This document shows, piece by piece, positions 40,702 through 50,482 of a stretch of 64,000 nucleotides of DNA; positions within the stretch are counted from its first letter, which is position 1; each line of letters opens with the position of its first letter. Below the pieces are notes generated by a model that saw only the letters and a list, made by a program, of their open reading frames with translations, was not told the DNA's origin and ran no database searches. The position numbers were made by a program, and so were the translations under genes. The DNA comes from VFKI01 sp033762075 (GTDB lineage: Bacteria; Pseudomonadota; Gammaproteobacteria; DSM-16500), in assembly GCA_033762075.1 (NCBI GenBank), contig JANRLY010000031.1:1-64000 (forward strand), written 5' to 3'.

Positions 40702-43122
40702 CTACCCATGCTGCAATTCTTGCGAAGCAAAATCATCCACTGCAATGACTTTTTGAAATAACTTTTCTGCCTGCAATAACGAATCAAATTGCGCTTGCGA
40801 TATAATATTTTTCTCGACACCTGCACGCGCTTTTTGCTCAAAAGTATCGCCTTGAATGACGCCATCACGTTCTGCTTTACGTAAGATTTTTTTCAATGGT
40901 TCTGCTGCTATCATTTGATGCAATGCTTTTTCAAGCAAAGTATTTGAATCGTGAGAATCTTTCTCATTTAAATAAACGTTGTCGATGAGATGCTCGCGAA
41001 AAGGTGTTGCATCCGTCGACAAATCAGCTAAGCGATGGCATAAATGATCATTCGGTGGTGAAAAATGTTTGCCATATGGAAACACAATCACGCGCAATAA
41101 TGCAGCCATCCATTTGGTAGGATAATTTTTAAATAAGGCGTCAAAACGTTGTTGCACTTCATAAAAACACGTTTGCGCAGCCCATTGAACAACAGGATAA
41201 TCATCACTATTTCGGTCGTCGTCGTGATATTTTTTTAAGACTGCACTCAACATATAAAGATAACTTAAAATATCGCCCAAACGCCCAGAGATCGATTCGC
41301 GGCGTTTTAATGCACCGCCTAAAATCAATAAAGAAATATCAGACACTAAAGCCAGCGCCGCGCTGAAACGCGTGATTTGTTGAAAATAGCGTTTTGTTTT
41401 CCCTCGCGGTACGCGTGCAAGTCTTCCACTTGTTAACGAAAGCAAAAACGTACGCACAATATTACTCAGCGTATATCCCATATGCCCGATAAGTGCACGA
41501 TCAAACTCACGCAAACGCACAGCAGGATTGTCTTCTTGTGCCGCTTCGAATTCTCTAAATAAATAAGGATGACAACGCATGGCACCTTGGCCAAAAATAA
41601 TCAAACTGCGTGTGAGAATATTGGCACCTTCAACTGTAATAGCAATTGGGATCGATTGATACGCGCGACCGAGATAATTATTTGGACCCAGACAAACGCC
41701 TTTCCCGCCATGCAAATCCATTGCATCATTACCGACTATGCGGCCCATTTCAGTCACATGATATTTTGTGATGGCAGAAGCAACTGCAGGTTTTGCCCCT
41801 TGATCAATTAAAGAAGCTGTAAACCAGCGCGTCGCATTCATGATCCAAGTGAGACCGGCGATACGAGCCAAAACATCTTGAATACCTTCAAATTGCGCAA
41901 GCGAAGCATTAAATTGTCTACGCACACGCGCATAAGCACCTGATGCATGTGCAACAGATTTTGCTCCACCCAAGCTTGCAGCTGGTAATGAAATTGCTCG
42001 TCCAGTAGCAAGACATTCCATGAGCATACGCCAACCGTGTCCTGCCATTTTGATCCCACCAATAATCCAATCGAGTGGAATGAAAACATCTTTACCTTTA
42101 ATCGGGCCATTTTGAAAGACAGCTCCCACAGGAAAATGACGGCGACCAATTTCGACACCCGTTGTATTTCGAGGAATTAAAGCGCAAGTAATACCAAGAT
42201 CTTCTTCACTACCTAATAAATGTTCTGGATCCAATAAACGAAAGGCTAAACCAATCACTGTTGCGACTGGCGCTAACGTAATATAACGTTTGTTAAAATT
42301 TAAACGAATGCCTAAAATATTTTGCCCTTCAAATTCACCGTGACAAATCACCCCTATATCTGTCATTGAACCTGCGTCAGAACCTGATTCAGGACCTGTC
42401 AAAGCAAAACAAGGAATTTCTTCACCACGCGCCAAACGCGGCAAATAATATTTTTTTTGCTCTTCTGTACCATAGTGATGCAACAATTCACCAGGCCCAA
42501 GAGAGTTAGGCACACCGACAGTTGTCGCAACCGATGGACTTTTGCCATAAATACGCGTGAGAATTTGTGACTGCGCACAAGCAGAAAAATCTTTTCCTCC
42601 ATATTCTTTAGGAATAATTAAAGAAAAAAATCCTTCGTGTTTGAGAAATTCCCAAATTTCAGGCGGAAGATCAGCACGGCGATGCATAATATCCCAATCA
42701 TCAATCATGCTGCATAATTGATTGACCGGACCATCAATAAAAGCTTTTTCTTCTGCAGATAATTCTCCTTTCGGCATCGCTAACAATTTCTGCCAATTGG
42801 GATTACCACAAAAAATTTCACCTTCAAAACTGACCGTCCCTGCAGCCAACGCTTCGCGTTCAGTGCGAGACATGGATGGCATCACACTGCGATAAATTTT
42901 GAGCGCAGGCTTTGTCAGAATGGCATAACGCAAGGATCGAATGCGCATCGGCAAAAAAAGAAGAAAGAAAATACCCCAAAGCGTGATTAATTGAGCAACA
43001 TGCGCATGATGCAACCCGGAATACAATAACAATAAAACAGCAACAGCCAATGTGAAAATATTAATCGAAGCACGTTGATAAATTAACGTTAGCATAAGAA
43101 TTGAACCCACGATGAACCACAT
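40702..43122 (-). CDS. fadE: Acyl-CoA dehydrogenase FadE
   Basis: The first dehydrogenation step of fatty-acid beta-oxidation, membrane associated. The 806-aa protein is of the large FadE type (E. coli 814 aa). Two N-terminal hydrophobic segments (residues 1-~55, e.g. FTLAVAVLLLLYSGL and LWGIFFLLFLPM) precede the dehydrogenase core with GFFSLIIPKEYGGKDFSA, CFALTGPESGSDAGSMTD and ANILTRSLIIFGQGAMRCHP. The C-terminal extension carries RQ-type helical domains. The FAD-binding fold and flavin contacts are conserved. Together with the fadD-like gene it suggests host lipid use. Confidence 0.95.
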   Translation of the reverse strand: MWFIVGSILMLTLIYQRASINIFTLAVAVLLLLYSGLHHAHVAQLITLWGIFFLLFLPMRIRSLRYAILTKPALKIYRSVMPSMSRTEREALAAGTVSFEGEIFCGNPNWQKLLAMPKGELSAEEKAFIDGPVNQLCSMIDDWDIMHRRADLPPEIWEFLKHEGFFSLIIPKEYGGKDFSACAQSQILTRIYGKSPSVATTVGVPNSLGPGELLHHYGTEEQKKYYLPRLARGEEIPCFALTGPESGSDAGSMTDIGVICHGEFEGQNILGIRLNFNKRYITLAPVATVIGLAFRLLDPEHLLGSEEDLGITCALIPRNTTGVEIGRRHFPVGAVFQNGPIKGKDVFIPLDWIIGGIKMAGHGWRMLMECLATGRAISLPAASLGGAKSVAHASGAYARVRRQFNASLAQFEGIQDVLARIAGLTWIMNATRWFTASLIDQGAKPAVASAITKYHVTEMGRIVGNDAMDLHGGKGVCLGPNNYLGRAYQSIPIAITVEGANILTRSLIIFGQGAMRCHPYLFREFEAAQEDNPAVRLREFDRALIGHMGYTLSNIVRTFLLSLTSGRLARVPRGKTKRYFQQITRFSAALALVSDISLLILGGALKRRESISGRLGDILSYLYMLSAVLKKYHDDDRNSDDYPVVQWAAQTCFYEVQQRFDALFKNYPTKWMAALLRVIVFPYGKHFSPPNDHLCHRLADLSTDATPFREHLIDNVYLNEKDSHDSNTLLEKALHQMIAAEPLKKILRKAERDGVIQGDTFEQKARAGVEKNIISQAQFDSLLQAEKLFQKVIAVDDFASQELQHG

Positions 43123-43139
43123 AATAAATTCCTTTTCGT

Positions 43140-43712
43140 TTATTGATCTTGTTCATGCACGGCATAAATCCCCGGAACATTTCGTAAATATTCTTCGTAA
43201 TCTAATCCAAATCCAAATAAGTAACGATCTTCTGTATCAACTCCAATAAAATCAGGCTCGAAATGAACCCCCCGCTCTCTCTCACGAATTTTATTGACCA
43301 TGACAGCAGAATAAATATCTTTTGCACCTAACTGTTTGCAGTAATCAATGATAGCCGCCAAAGTTAAACCACCATCCATCACATCATCCACAATCAATAC
43401 TGTACGGTCTTTTAACGATTGACGCGGCTCCACCAACCAGTGCAAATCACCGCCACGTATTGTGCCGCGATATCGTGTGGCATGAATGTAATCGATTTGC
43501 AGAGGAAAATGTAAACGCGTTAAGAGATGCCCTAATGGGATCAAAGCACCCGTCATGACAGCGAGAATAAGTGGATTTGTACCTCCTATCTTAGCTGTAA
43601 TAGCTGCTGCCATACGATCCAAAGCTGCATTGAGTTGATCCATATTATGTAAACATTCTGCGCGATTTTGAATTTTAGTGATTTTTTCAGGTAGGTTCAT
43701 TAGCATTAACAT
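43140..43712 (-). CDS. hpt: Hypoxanthine-guanine phosphoribosyltransferase
   Basis: Salvages hypoxanthine and guanine to IMP and GMP using PRPP. The 190-aa protein has the PRPP loop VLIVDDVMDGGLTLAAIID near residue 110 and the purine-binding FIGVDTEDRYLFGFGLDYEE near the C-terminus, with the family-typical DYEEYLRNVPGIY ending. The start is uncertain: three in-frame ATGs within five codons, and no clear ribosome site. It lies 18 bases downstream of the fadE start, oriented the same way, so fadE follows hpt. Confidence 0.92.
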   Translation of the reverse strand: MLMLMNLPEKITKIQNRAECLHNMDQLNAALDRMAAAITAKIGGTNPLILAVMTGALIPLGHLLTRLHFPLQIDYIHATRYRGTIRGGDLHWLVEPRQSLKDRTVLIVDDVMDGGLTLAAIIDYCKQLGAKDIYSAVMVNKIRERERGVHFEPDFIGVDTEDRYLFGFGLDYEEYLRNVPGIYAVHEQDQ

Positions 43713-43838
43713 CCATGGATAACAATTAAGTGTTGGCGATTATATACCACTCACAAATGGGATACACACAAAAAATCTCATGAAAATAGTTGATGATCGC
43801 GTTAGAATGTGGATTCTAATGATCACGAGCATAGCCAC

Positions 43839-44750
43839 ATGAAAGAAACCAACGAACTACTCACAATACGCGATTTTTTACGCTGGGCTACCAGTCGTTT
43901 TAATGAGGCTGGCTTATATTTTGGCCACGGCACAGATAATGCCTGGGATGAAGCAGCATTATTGATACTGCATACTTTGCACCTACCCCATCATGTGGCT
44001 GGCAAAGTAATGGATTCGCGAATTACATCCTCAGAACGTGAGCAATTAATTGCGTTGATTGAACGACGCATCAAAGAGCGCATCCCACTATCTTATCTCA
44101 CTCACGAAGCGTGGTTCGCTGGATTATCTTTTTATGTCGATGAACGCGTGTTAATTCCACGCTCACCACTAGGCGAACTCATCGCAAATCATTTCGAACC
44201 ATGGCTCGGCTACCGATACGTCGGCAACATCTTAGATCTTTGCACAGGCAGCGGTTGCATCGCTGTGGCTTCTGCAAAAGCTTTTCCTTTTGCACATGTT
44301 GATGCCAGCGATATCTCCAAAGATGCGCTTGCTGTGGCAAATATCAATCTTGCGCGACATCACGTCGAAGACCAAGTGCATTTGATCGAATCCAATCTTT
44401 TTGAAAATATTCCACCTAAACAATATGACATTATCATCAGCAATCCGCCTTATGTCGATCAAGCAGACATGGATGATTTACCTGCCGAATATCGTCACGA
44501 ACCAACACTGGGTCTTGCGGCTGGGCACGATGGTTTGAAAATTGTTTTAGATATTTTACGCGACGCAAAAAATTGGTTGTCACCCAATGGCTTGCTTATT
44601 GTCGAAACAGGCAATAGCGAAACCGCACTCGTCGAAAAATTACCAGAAATTCCTTTCAATTGGTTAGAATTTGAATGCGGTGGCAATGGCGTTTTCTTGC
44701 TAACGAGAAAAGAACTCGACGCTCATTTCACCACGATACTTAATGCATGA
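43839..44750 (+). CDS. prmB: 50S ribosomal protein L3 N5-glutamine methyltransferase
   Basis: Methylates a glutamine of ribosomal protein L3. The 303-aa protein has an N-terminal helical domain (~1-90) and a class I methyltransferase domain with motif I ILDLCTGSGCIAVASAKA and motif IV ISNPPYVDQADMDDLPAEY, followed by HEPTLGLAAGHDGL, which separates PrmB from PrmC. The frame opens at a GTG ten codons earlier, but homology fits ATG 43839. A dyad TTAGAAT-4-ATTCTAA (43802-43819) is just upstream. Its last 28 bases overlap bolA tail to tail. Confidence 0.93.
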   Translation: MKETNELLTIRDFLRWATSRFNEAGLYFGHGTDNAWDEAALLILHTLHLPHHVAGKVMDSRITSSEREQLIALIERRIKERIPLSYLTHEAWFAGLSFYVDERVLIPRSPLGELIANHFEPWLGYRYVGNILDLCTGSGCIAVASAKAFPFAHVDASDISKDALAVANINLARHHVEDQVHLIESNLFENIPPKQYDIIISNPPYVDQADMDDLPAEYRHEPTLGLAAGHDGLKIVLDILRDAKNWLSPNGLLIVETGNSETALVEKLPEIPFNWLEFECGGNGVFLLTRKELDAHFTTILNA

Positions 44751-44980
44751 ATTTCATCGGGAATTAAATCATTCAACTCAGCATAAATTGCACGATGCTG
44801 GGCTGGGCGTGAAAGATTTTTTAAGGCAACAGCTGAGATAGTCACCGTGTAATAGCCTGCACCATGATTGCTCGCATGCCCCGCATGTTTCGCGCCATCA
44901 TCACGAATTTCGAGCATGTCTGGTGCAAATTTATTTTGCAACCGTTGCTGAATCATTTGAATACGCTCATCGTTTGTCAT
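44723..44980 (-). CDS. bolA: BolA family protein
   Basis: An 85-aa BolA-like protein. The family partners monothiol glutaredoxins in iron-sulfur trafficking, and some act as morphogenes or regulators. The fold is visible as DERIQMIQQRLQNKFAPDML then EIRDDGAKHAGHA, YYTVTISAVALKNLSRPAQH and RAIYAELNDLIPDEIHALSI. The conserved His of the RxxRHRxVY segment is present in AQHRAIYAEL. GGAG lies eight bases before ATG 44980. It shares its first base with the yciB stop (TAATG), so the two are coupled. Confidence 0.9.
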   Translation of the reverse strand: MTNDERIQMIQQRLQNKFAPDMLEIRDDGAKHAGHASNHGAGYYTVTISAVALKNLSRPAQHRAIYAELNDLIPDEIHALSIVVK

Positions 44981-45525
44981 TATTTTTTCTCCACCATGTA
45001 TCGCGACAACACAATCGCTTGAATAATACAAAATAATAATAAAAGCCCAGAAATGCCATATAATTTAAAATTCACCCAAGCATTTGTACTAAAGTGATAA
45101 GCAACAAAAATATTGACGCCGCCAATCAATGCTAAAAACCCAACCCACAAAGCATTGATATATTGCCAAACTTTTTTACTAATGACAGCGCCGTCTAATC
45201 CTTTTTCTAACATACGCTGTGCTAAAGTTTTATCGCCAATAAAATAACTTCCAAAAAATGCCAACGCCATAATCCAAAAAATAATGGTCGGCTTCCATTT
45301 TACAAATAGTGGATCATGAAAATATAACGTCATGCCGCCAAAGATAATAAAAACACCTAATGTTAATAATTGCTGGCGATCAAATTTTTTCTTCCAAAAA
45401 AAAGTAATCAACACTTGAATGCCCGTTGAAATGATACCCACCATTGTCGCAATGTAAATATCATAAAACTTAAAGGCGATAAAAAATAACAAAACTGGGA
45501 TTAAATCAATCAAAAACTGTAACAA
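44980..45525 (-). CDS. yciB: YciB family inner-membrane protein (septation protein A)
   Basis: A 181-aa polytopic inner-membrane protein linked in other species to intracellular septation and cell-envelope upkeep. It has five to six helices: FLIDLIPVLLFFIAFKFYDI, IYIATMVGIISTGIQVLITF, LTLGVFIIFGGMTLYFHD, IIFWIMALAFFGSYFIG, ALWVGFLALIGGVNIFVAYH and LYGISGLLLLFCIIQAIVL. The FKFYDIYIAT and NAWVNFKLYG motifs are typical. It is followed by coupled bolA. A MITE-like repeat lies upstream. Confidence 0.93.
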   Translation of the reverse strand: MLQFLIDLIPVLLFFIAFKFYDIYIATMVGIISTGIQVLITFFWKKKFDRQQLLTLGVFIIFGGMTLYFHDPLFVKWKPTIIFWIMALAFFGSYFIGDKTLAQRMLEKGLDGAVISKKVWQYINALWVGFLALIGGVNIFVAYHFSTNAWVNFKLYGISGLLLLFCIIQAIVLSRYMVEKK

Positions 45526-45551
45526 GAGAGCTCTCCACTTAACTTTATAAA

Positions 45552-45649
45552 TTTCAAGAGTGTTAGAAGGCTTGAAGAGTGTGCATACATGGATGCATGC
45601 ATCAACCGCAGGAGAAGTTTAGTCTGAAAACCTCCAAACACTCTTGAAA
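45552..45649. repeat. MITE-like element with 22-bp imperfect terminal inverted repeats
   Basis: TTTCAAGAGTGTTAGAAGGC and, on the other strand from 45649, TTTCAAGAGTGTTTGGAGGT match at 17 of 20 positions. Both ends of the 98-base element carry them. The interior has no ORF. It lies in the gap between yciB and the RND gene. Confidence 0.65.
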
Positions 45650-45661
45650 CCATTTTTGGAC

Positions 45662-48600
45662 TCATTGAGTTAACACAACTTCTTCTTCCACTATGACTTT
45701 TTGTTCTCGAACAACCGGCTTCAATCTTGCAAATATCACATAAGCAACAGGCACAACGATTAATGAAAAAAATGTGCCAGGCAATAAACCGCCAACAATT
45801 ACCCAACCGACTTGATGACGCGTCTCAGCGCCTGGTCCAAAAGCGAACGCCAATGGTAACACACCCAAGACCATTGCTGCAGTTGTCATCATAACGGGAC
45901 GTAGACGTAATTGTGCAGCAGCCACAATGGCATCTTCGATGCTCAAGCCTTCGCGACATTTACGATTGGCAAATTCAGTGATGAGAATGCCGTGTTTTGC
46001 AATTAAACCAATCAACGTAATCAAGGCAATTTCACTGTAAATATTTAAGCTTCCACCCAGTAATTTCAACACTGCCAATGCACCTACCATCGCAAAAGGC
46101 ACCGTCAATAAAATAATCAAAGGATCAATAAAACTTTCGAATTGTGCTACCAACACTAAATAAATAAAAATCAATGCTAATGAAAATAGAAGTATCATTT
46201 TGCCAGAAGATTCTAGATAACTTTGCGCATCACCTTGAAATGCATAACGTGCATTGTCAGGCAAAATTTCAGCCGCGGCCTTTTCAAACATTTTGACGCC
46301 ATAACCAATCGTATAACCAGGGAGAAGCGTGGCATGTAAAATATCAGCGCGTAAACGATTAAAATGTGGCAAAGACTCTGGCGTCGATTTTTCGTTAACT
46401 GAAATTAAATTACCGAGTGGCAACATGTCTCCAGATTGATTGCGCACATATAGGCTTGAAAAAATATTGGGCTTAGAAAGAGAATCACGATTCATCTGGA
46501 CGATAATATCGTAGAGATTACCACCATATTCGAAATGACCGACATTCTCACCCGCTAACATTGTAGAAATCGTACCCGTGATATCTTGCATCGGTACATG
46601 CAAGTCAGCGGCTTTAGCTCGATCGATGGATAGTTCAAATTGATTGCCATCCCATTTCAAGCCACTTTCGACATTCGAAAAACCAGGGATTAATTGAACA
46701 CGCGCAATTAAACGTTGCATCAGGGCATGCAAATCAGCATACGGCATTTCAGACATCACTTGCACAGCAATAGAAGAACCACTGCCATCAGAAAACCAAG
46801 TCAGCGGCGTTGAGGCTGGTGAAATATACACTTTAATACCAGCTAATTGATCTGCTTGTTTGTTTAAATCAGCAATAATATCACTCGCATTGCGGGAACG
46901 CTGATTACGCGGTTGAAGTGTTAACGTTTGCGAACCGCGTGAATTAGAATCAATAGTTGTAATTTGAGAGGTAATCTCAGGGATGTTTTTTTCGATTTGT
47001 TCAAGTTTTTTAACCCATTGATCCGTCCACGCAAAGCTCGAATCTCTTGGGGCGCCAACCCAAACATCTATTTCATTCATATCTTCAGGCGGAGATAATT
47101 CTGAAGGCAATGCCTGAAAAACTAAATATCCTAAACCACCTATCACACACAAAACAGCAATGATTGCTTTTTTATGTGCAAGCGCTTTGCGGAGATAAAA
47201 TGCGTACTGCGCTTGCCATTGCATGAAGCGACGATGCAACCATTGTGCATAACGAGAAGTAGAAAATTCAATGGGATGCAATAATCGCGCAGACATCATG
47301 GGCGATAATGTCAAAGCAATGACCCCTGAAATCATCACTGCGCCTGCCAAAGTTACAGCAAAATCACGAAAGACTGTACCGAGTACTCCTGATACAAAAG
47401 CAGCAGGTAAATACACTGCAGCTAACGTCAGTGTCATCGCAATAATCGGAAAAATCATTTCTCGACTGCCTCGCAACGCCGCTTGAAAAACAGGCATGCC
47501 AGCATTGATATGTCGATCGATATTTTCGAGCATTACAATTGCATCATCTACGACCAACCCAATAGCGACGACAAACGCCATCAGTGTAATGGTATTAATT
47601 GAAATGCCCGCTATTGCCATCACGGAAAATGTTGCGATTAAGCAAACAGGTATCGTAATCACCGGAATGAATGCCGCACGAAAACTCGCCAAGAATAAAT
47701 AAATCACCAGTAAAACAAATAGCACAGCTTCGAAAATTGAGAGATACACATGATGAATGGAAGACTGAATATAGGTTGCTTGATTAAATACAATTTCGCC
47801 ATGCATACTTGGTGGTAAAGTACGCGATAATTTTTGAAAAGTTTTTTCGACATTTTCAGCAACCGATAACGGATTCGCAGAAAGTTGCGGTGTAATCCAG
47901 AGGCCAATCGCTGGCTTTCCATTCACACGATAAGCTGTTTGATCATCTTTTGCATCAACAATAATTTGTCCAACATCTCTCAAACGAATTGGATGATTTT
48001 GATCGTCACGAATAATGAGTCTGCTGAATTCGTCAGGAGAATGTAGTGTTTCATTCGTCACAACTTGATATAGCCGTGCCTCACCGCGAATACTACCGCT
48101 CGGCACTGAAATGTTTTGTGTTAAAAGCGTTTGTCGAACATCATCGACTGTCACACGTGCTGCTGCCATTTTAACGGGGTCTAACCACAAATGCAGTGCG
48201 GGCTCGCGCTCTCCCTCTAGTGACACCAACGCAACACCCTCTACGGCTTGTAATGCAGGCATCACGAAATGTCTCACATAATCACTCAACTGCTCAGGAG
48301 AAAAATGCTGATCTGAAAAAGCTAATTGCATGATAGGAAAAGTATCCGTATCTGCTTTATCAACAGAAGGCATTTTCATTCCCTCAGGGAAAGCATAGCT
48401 TTCACTTTGCAAAGCACTGCGGACATCTTCCATCGCCACGTTAATATCATGACCTAAACGAAATTGTAAAATGACAAAACAATTACCATCTCTGCTTTTT
48501 GAAGAAAGTGTTTCGACGCCTGCCACACCAGCTAAAGCTTCTTCGATAGGTGTCGTCACACGTGTTTCGATTAAATTTGCACTTGCACCGGGCCATGACG

Positions 48601-48745
48601 CTTGGATGAAAACAACAAGCGGTGTGATATTAGGCACCCAACGAACAGGTAAATTGAGATAACACAGTATCCCTGTGATGACAAAAACTAAACTCACCAC
48701 AAGTGTAAAAGCTGGCCGACGGATGAAAAATTCAGTCAGTGACAT
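45662..48745 (-). CDS. RND efflux transporter, HAE1 (AcrB-like) type
   Basis: A proton-driven inner-membrane pump of 1027 aa. The N-terminus is MSLTEFFIRRPAFTLVVSLV. TM4 carries the proton-relay Asp pair in AIGLVVDDAIVMLENIDRH near residue 405. Large periplasmic loops follow TM1 and TM7, and the second half repeats the fold (LVLVAQFESFIDPLIILLTV, LIGLIAKHGILITEFANR, RLRPVMMTTAAMVLGVLPLA). The C-terminus is short and acidic. Its ATG overlaps the adaptor stop by one base (TAATG). No outer-membrane TolC-like partner is in the window. Drug or lipid substrates cannot be predicted. Confidence 0.95.
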   Translation of the reverse strand: MSLTEFFIRRPAFTLVVSLVFVITGILCYLNLPVRWVPNITPLVVFIQASWPGASANLIETRVTTPIEEALAGVAGVETLSSKSRDGNCFVILQFRLGHDINVAMEDVRSALQSESYAFPEGMKMPSVDKADTDTFPIMQLAFSDQHFSPEQLSDYVRHFVMPALQAVEGVALVSLEGEREPALHLWLDPVKMAAARVTVDDVRQTLLTQNISVPSGSIRGEARLYQVVTNETLHSPDEFSRLIIRDDQNHPIRLRDVGQIIVDAKDDQTAYRVNGKPAIGLWITPQLSANPLSVAENVEKTFQKLSRTLPPSMHGEIVFNQATYIQSSIHHVYLSIFEAVLFVLLVIYLFLASFRAAFIPVITIPVCLIATFSVMAIAGISINTITLMAFVVAIGLVVDDAIVMLENIDRHINAGMPVFQAALRGSREMIFPIIAMTLTLAAVYLPAAFVSGVLGTVFRDFAVTLAGAVMISGVIALTLSPMMSARLLHPIEFSTSRYAQWLHRRFMQWQAQYAFYLRKALAHKKAIIAVLCVIGGLGYLVFQALPSELSPPEDMNEIDVWVGAPRDSSFAWTDQWVKKLEQIEKNIPEITSQITTIDSNSRGSQTLTLQPRNQRSRNASDIIADLNKQADQLAGIKVYISPASTPLTWFSDGSGSSIAVQVMSEMPYADLHALMQRLIARVQLIPGFSNVESGLKWDGNQFELSIDRAKAADLHVPMQDITGTISTMLAGENVGHFEYGGNLYDIIVQMNRDSLSKPNIFSSLYVRNQSGDMLPLGNLISVNEKSTPESLPHFNRLRADILHATLLPGYTIGYGVKMFEKAAAEILPDNARYAFQGDAQSYLESSGKMILLFSLALIFIYLVLVAQFESFIDPLIILLTVPFAMVGALAVLKLLGGSLNIYSEIALITLIGLIAKHGILITEFANRKCREGLSIEDAIVAAAQLRLRPVMMTTAAMVLGVLPLAFAFGPGAETRHQVGWVIVGGLLPGTFFSLIVVPVAYVIFARLKPVVREQKVIVEEEVVLTQ

Positions 48746-49842
48746 TAACTACTGCTCCGATTGTTTTGCCACTGCACGGTAGTGCCGTCAACTAATTTTT
48801 GTTGACCTGCAACAACTATGCGATCACCAGGGGTTAAGCTGCCAGAAACTTCCACTGCGCCTTGACTACGTCTAACGACAGTGACAGGCACGCTTTCAAC
48901 TTTGTTACTGTTAATCACTCGAAAGACCTTTTGTCCATCCATCACAGAGACCAAGCTGCTCGGCGGCACAATCAATGCATGAGACTCAGTGCCCAAGACT
49001 TGCACCACATCGACAAACAAACCTGCCGTTAATAAATGTTGATCATTGGGAATATCAGCATAAAGTGAAATCGTACGATTGTCAGGATTAACTGTCGGCG
49101 CAACAAAAGTCACCACGCCTGTAAAAATTTTATCGGACCAAGTTGCAGTAGAAACACGAACTGTTTGGCCCATTTTTAATTGAGAAAGATATTTTTCTGG
49201 AATTTCATACTCAGCACGCAAATGGGAAATATCTGTCAATGAAACAATTTTTTGACCGACAGTCACATAATCTCCTGGACTGACATTCACTTTACCTAGG
49301 ACACCTGAAAACGGCGCGAGTAATTTAGTGTGTGCTAAATCAGCTGCCGCTTCATCACGCATCGCGCGTTTAATTTTAAGATCCTCTAAGGCTTGATCAA
49401 TGGCTTGCTTAGAAATTGCACCTCGTTTGCCGAGAGATTGTTTACGCTCGTAGTCTGCTGAACTATAGGCAAGCCCTGCTTCAGCCTGATCTAATTTAGC
49501 CTTCGCTGAAAGATCGTCGAGCTTGAGCAACACAGCCCCAGTCTGAACAGGCACGCCCCCATCCGGATAATAGACTTCAGCAACATGGCCAGCAATTTCA
49601 GGAGTGACATCGACATGATGCGCAGCAATTAAAGCACCCACTGCATGCACCTCAATTGGCATAGCGCCCAACTGAACCGTCTCCACTTCAACAGTCACAG
49701 CGGGGACTACGGGGGCTGCATGTGATACGCGATACGTATGAAATAAATGAATACCATACAATATGCCAATTGCGGTTAAAATACCGATAAATGCTTTCTT
49801 TTGACGTGGCTGCAATTGAAGTTTTTGAATTCGCTTGAGCAA
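48745..49842 (-). CDS. RND efflux periplasmic adaptor (membrane fusion protein)
   Basis: The AcrA/MexA-like partner of the adjacent pump, 365 aa. A single N-terminal anchor helix (KAFIGILTAIGILYGIHLF, residues ~16-34) precedes the barrel-sandwich hybrid (GALIAAHHVDVTPEIAGHVA ... VLLKLDD), a short coiled-coil hairpin (~105-165, LDQAEAGLAYSSADYERKQS), the second lipoyl half (APFSGVLGKVNVSPGDYVTV) and the beta-barrel. No lipobox is present. It starts at TTG with GAGAGGG seven bases before it. It is read first in the operon. Confidence 0.93.
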   Translation of the reverse strand: MLKRIQKLQLQPRQKKAFIGILTAIGILYGIHLFHTYRVSHAAPVVPAVTVEVETVQLGAMPIEVHAVGALIAAHHVDVTPEIAGHVAEVYYPDGGVPVQTGAVLLKLDDLSAKAKLDQAEAGLAYSSADYERKQSLGKRGAISKQAIDQALEDLKIKRAMRDEAAADLAHTKLLAPFSGVLGKVNVSPGDYVTVGQKIVSLTDISHLRAEYEIPEKYLSQLKMGQTVRVSTATWSDKIFTGVVTFVAPTVNPDNRTISLYADIPNDQHLLTAGLFVDVVQVLGTESHALIVPPSSLVSVMDGQKVFRVINSNKVESVPVTVVRRSQGAVEVSGSLTPGDRIVVAGQQKLVDGTTVQWQNNRSSS

Positions 49843-49945
49843 TGTTTGACCCTCTCCGTGTAGTGGGTCATTTTATCATGAAGCAAGTGCGGTAAACTAT
49901 TCATTTTGGTCCAGACGAAATCATAAAACTGGAATGAGGCAAGCT

Positions 49946-50482
49946 ATGAATGCTGACGACAAAAAAGCTTTTGAGCAAGCCATGCTTGGTGTTAAACGAT
50001 TAAAACAAACTAAAATTGAACCCAAGCCCGAACCCACCAAGCCAGTACGTAAACACCGTAAAAATCCTACCAAAGCAGACGAAACGTTGACCGAGTTTGC
50101 TTTTTCAGAGTACGAAAGGTTGCTACCTGTAGGTAGCGAAGAAAGTCTTTCCTACACTTTTCCTGGTGTAGGACAAAAAATACTTCGCAAATTACGTCAA
50201 GGCCAATATAATATCGAAGCAATTTTGGATTTACATGGAAATACAGTTGCCGAGGCACGCAATGCGCTCGGCAGATTTTTATCCATGTGCGAAAAGAAAA
50301 ACCTAACATGCATATTGATCATCCATGGCAAAGGGCATCAACAGGAAAAACCCATCCTGAAAAATAGACTCAACCATTGGTTAAGAGAAACAAAACAAGT
50401 CTTGGCATTTTGTAGTGCTCGCCCAAATGATGGCGGCAAAGGTGCCTTGTACGTATTACTGAGGAGATCACTGCTTGACTAA
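49946..50482 (+). CDS. Smr domain protein (SmrA-like)
   Basis: A 178-aa protein with a basic N-terminal linker (KPEPTKPVRKHRKNPTKAD) and a C-terminal Smr domain (~90-178) with LDLHGNTVAEARNAL, LIIHGKGHQQEKPILKNRL and a final GGKGALYVLLRR. Stand-alone Smr proteins are small nucleases acting on DNA or RNA. The LDLHG and HGKG motifs expected for activity are intact. GAGG lies six bases before ATG 49946. It overlaps udk by eight bases. Confidence 0.9.
   Translation: MNADDKKAFEQAMLGVKRLKQTKIEPKPEPTKPVRKHRKNPTKADETLTEFAFSEYERLLPVGSEESLSYTFPGVGQKILRKLRQGQYNIEAILDLHGNTVAEARNALGRFLSMCEKKNLTCILIIHGKGHQQEKPILKNRLNHWLRETKQVLAFCSARPNDGGKGALYVLLRRSLLD

Noticed and set aside
45662..49842. Assigning the pump as AcrAB or MexAB
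   Set aside because: Domain structure fits HAE1-type RND pumps, but without an outer-membrane partner or regulator nearby and without alignment, a specific name is not supported.
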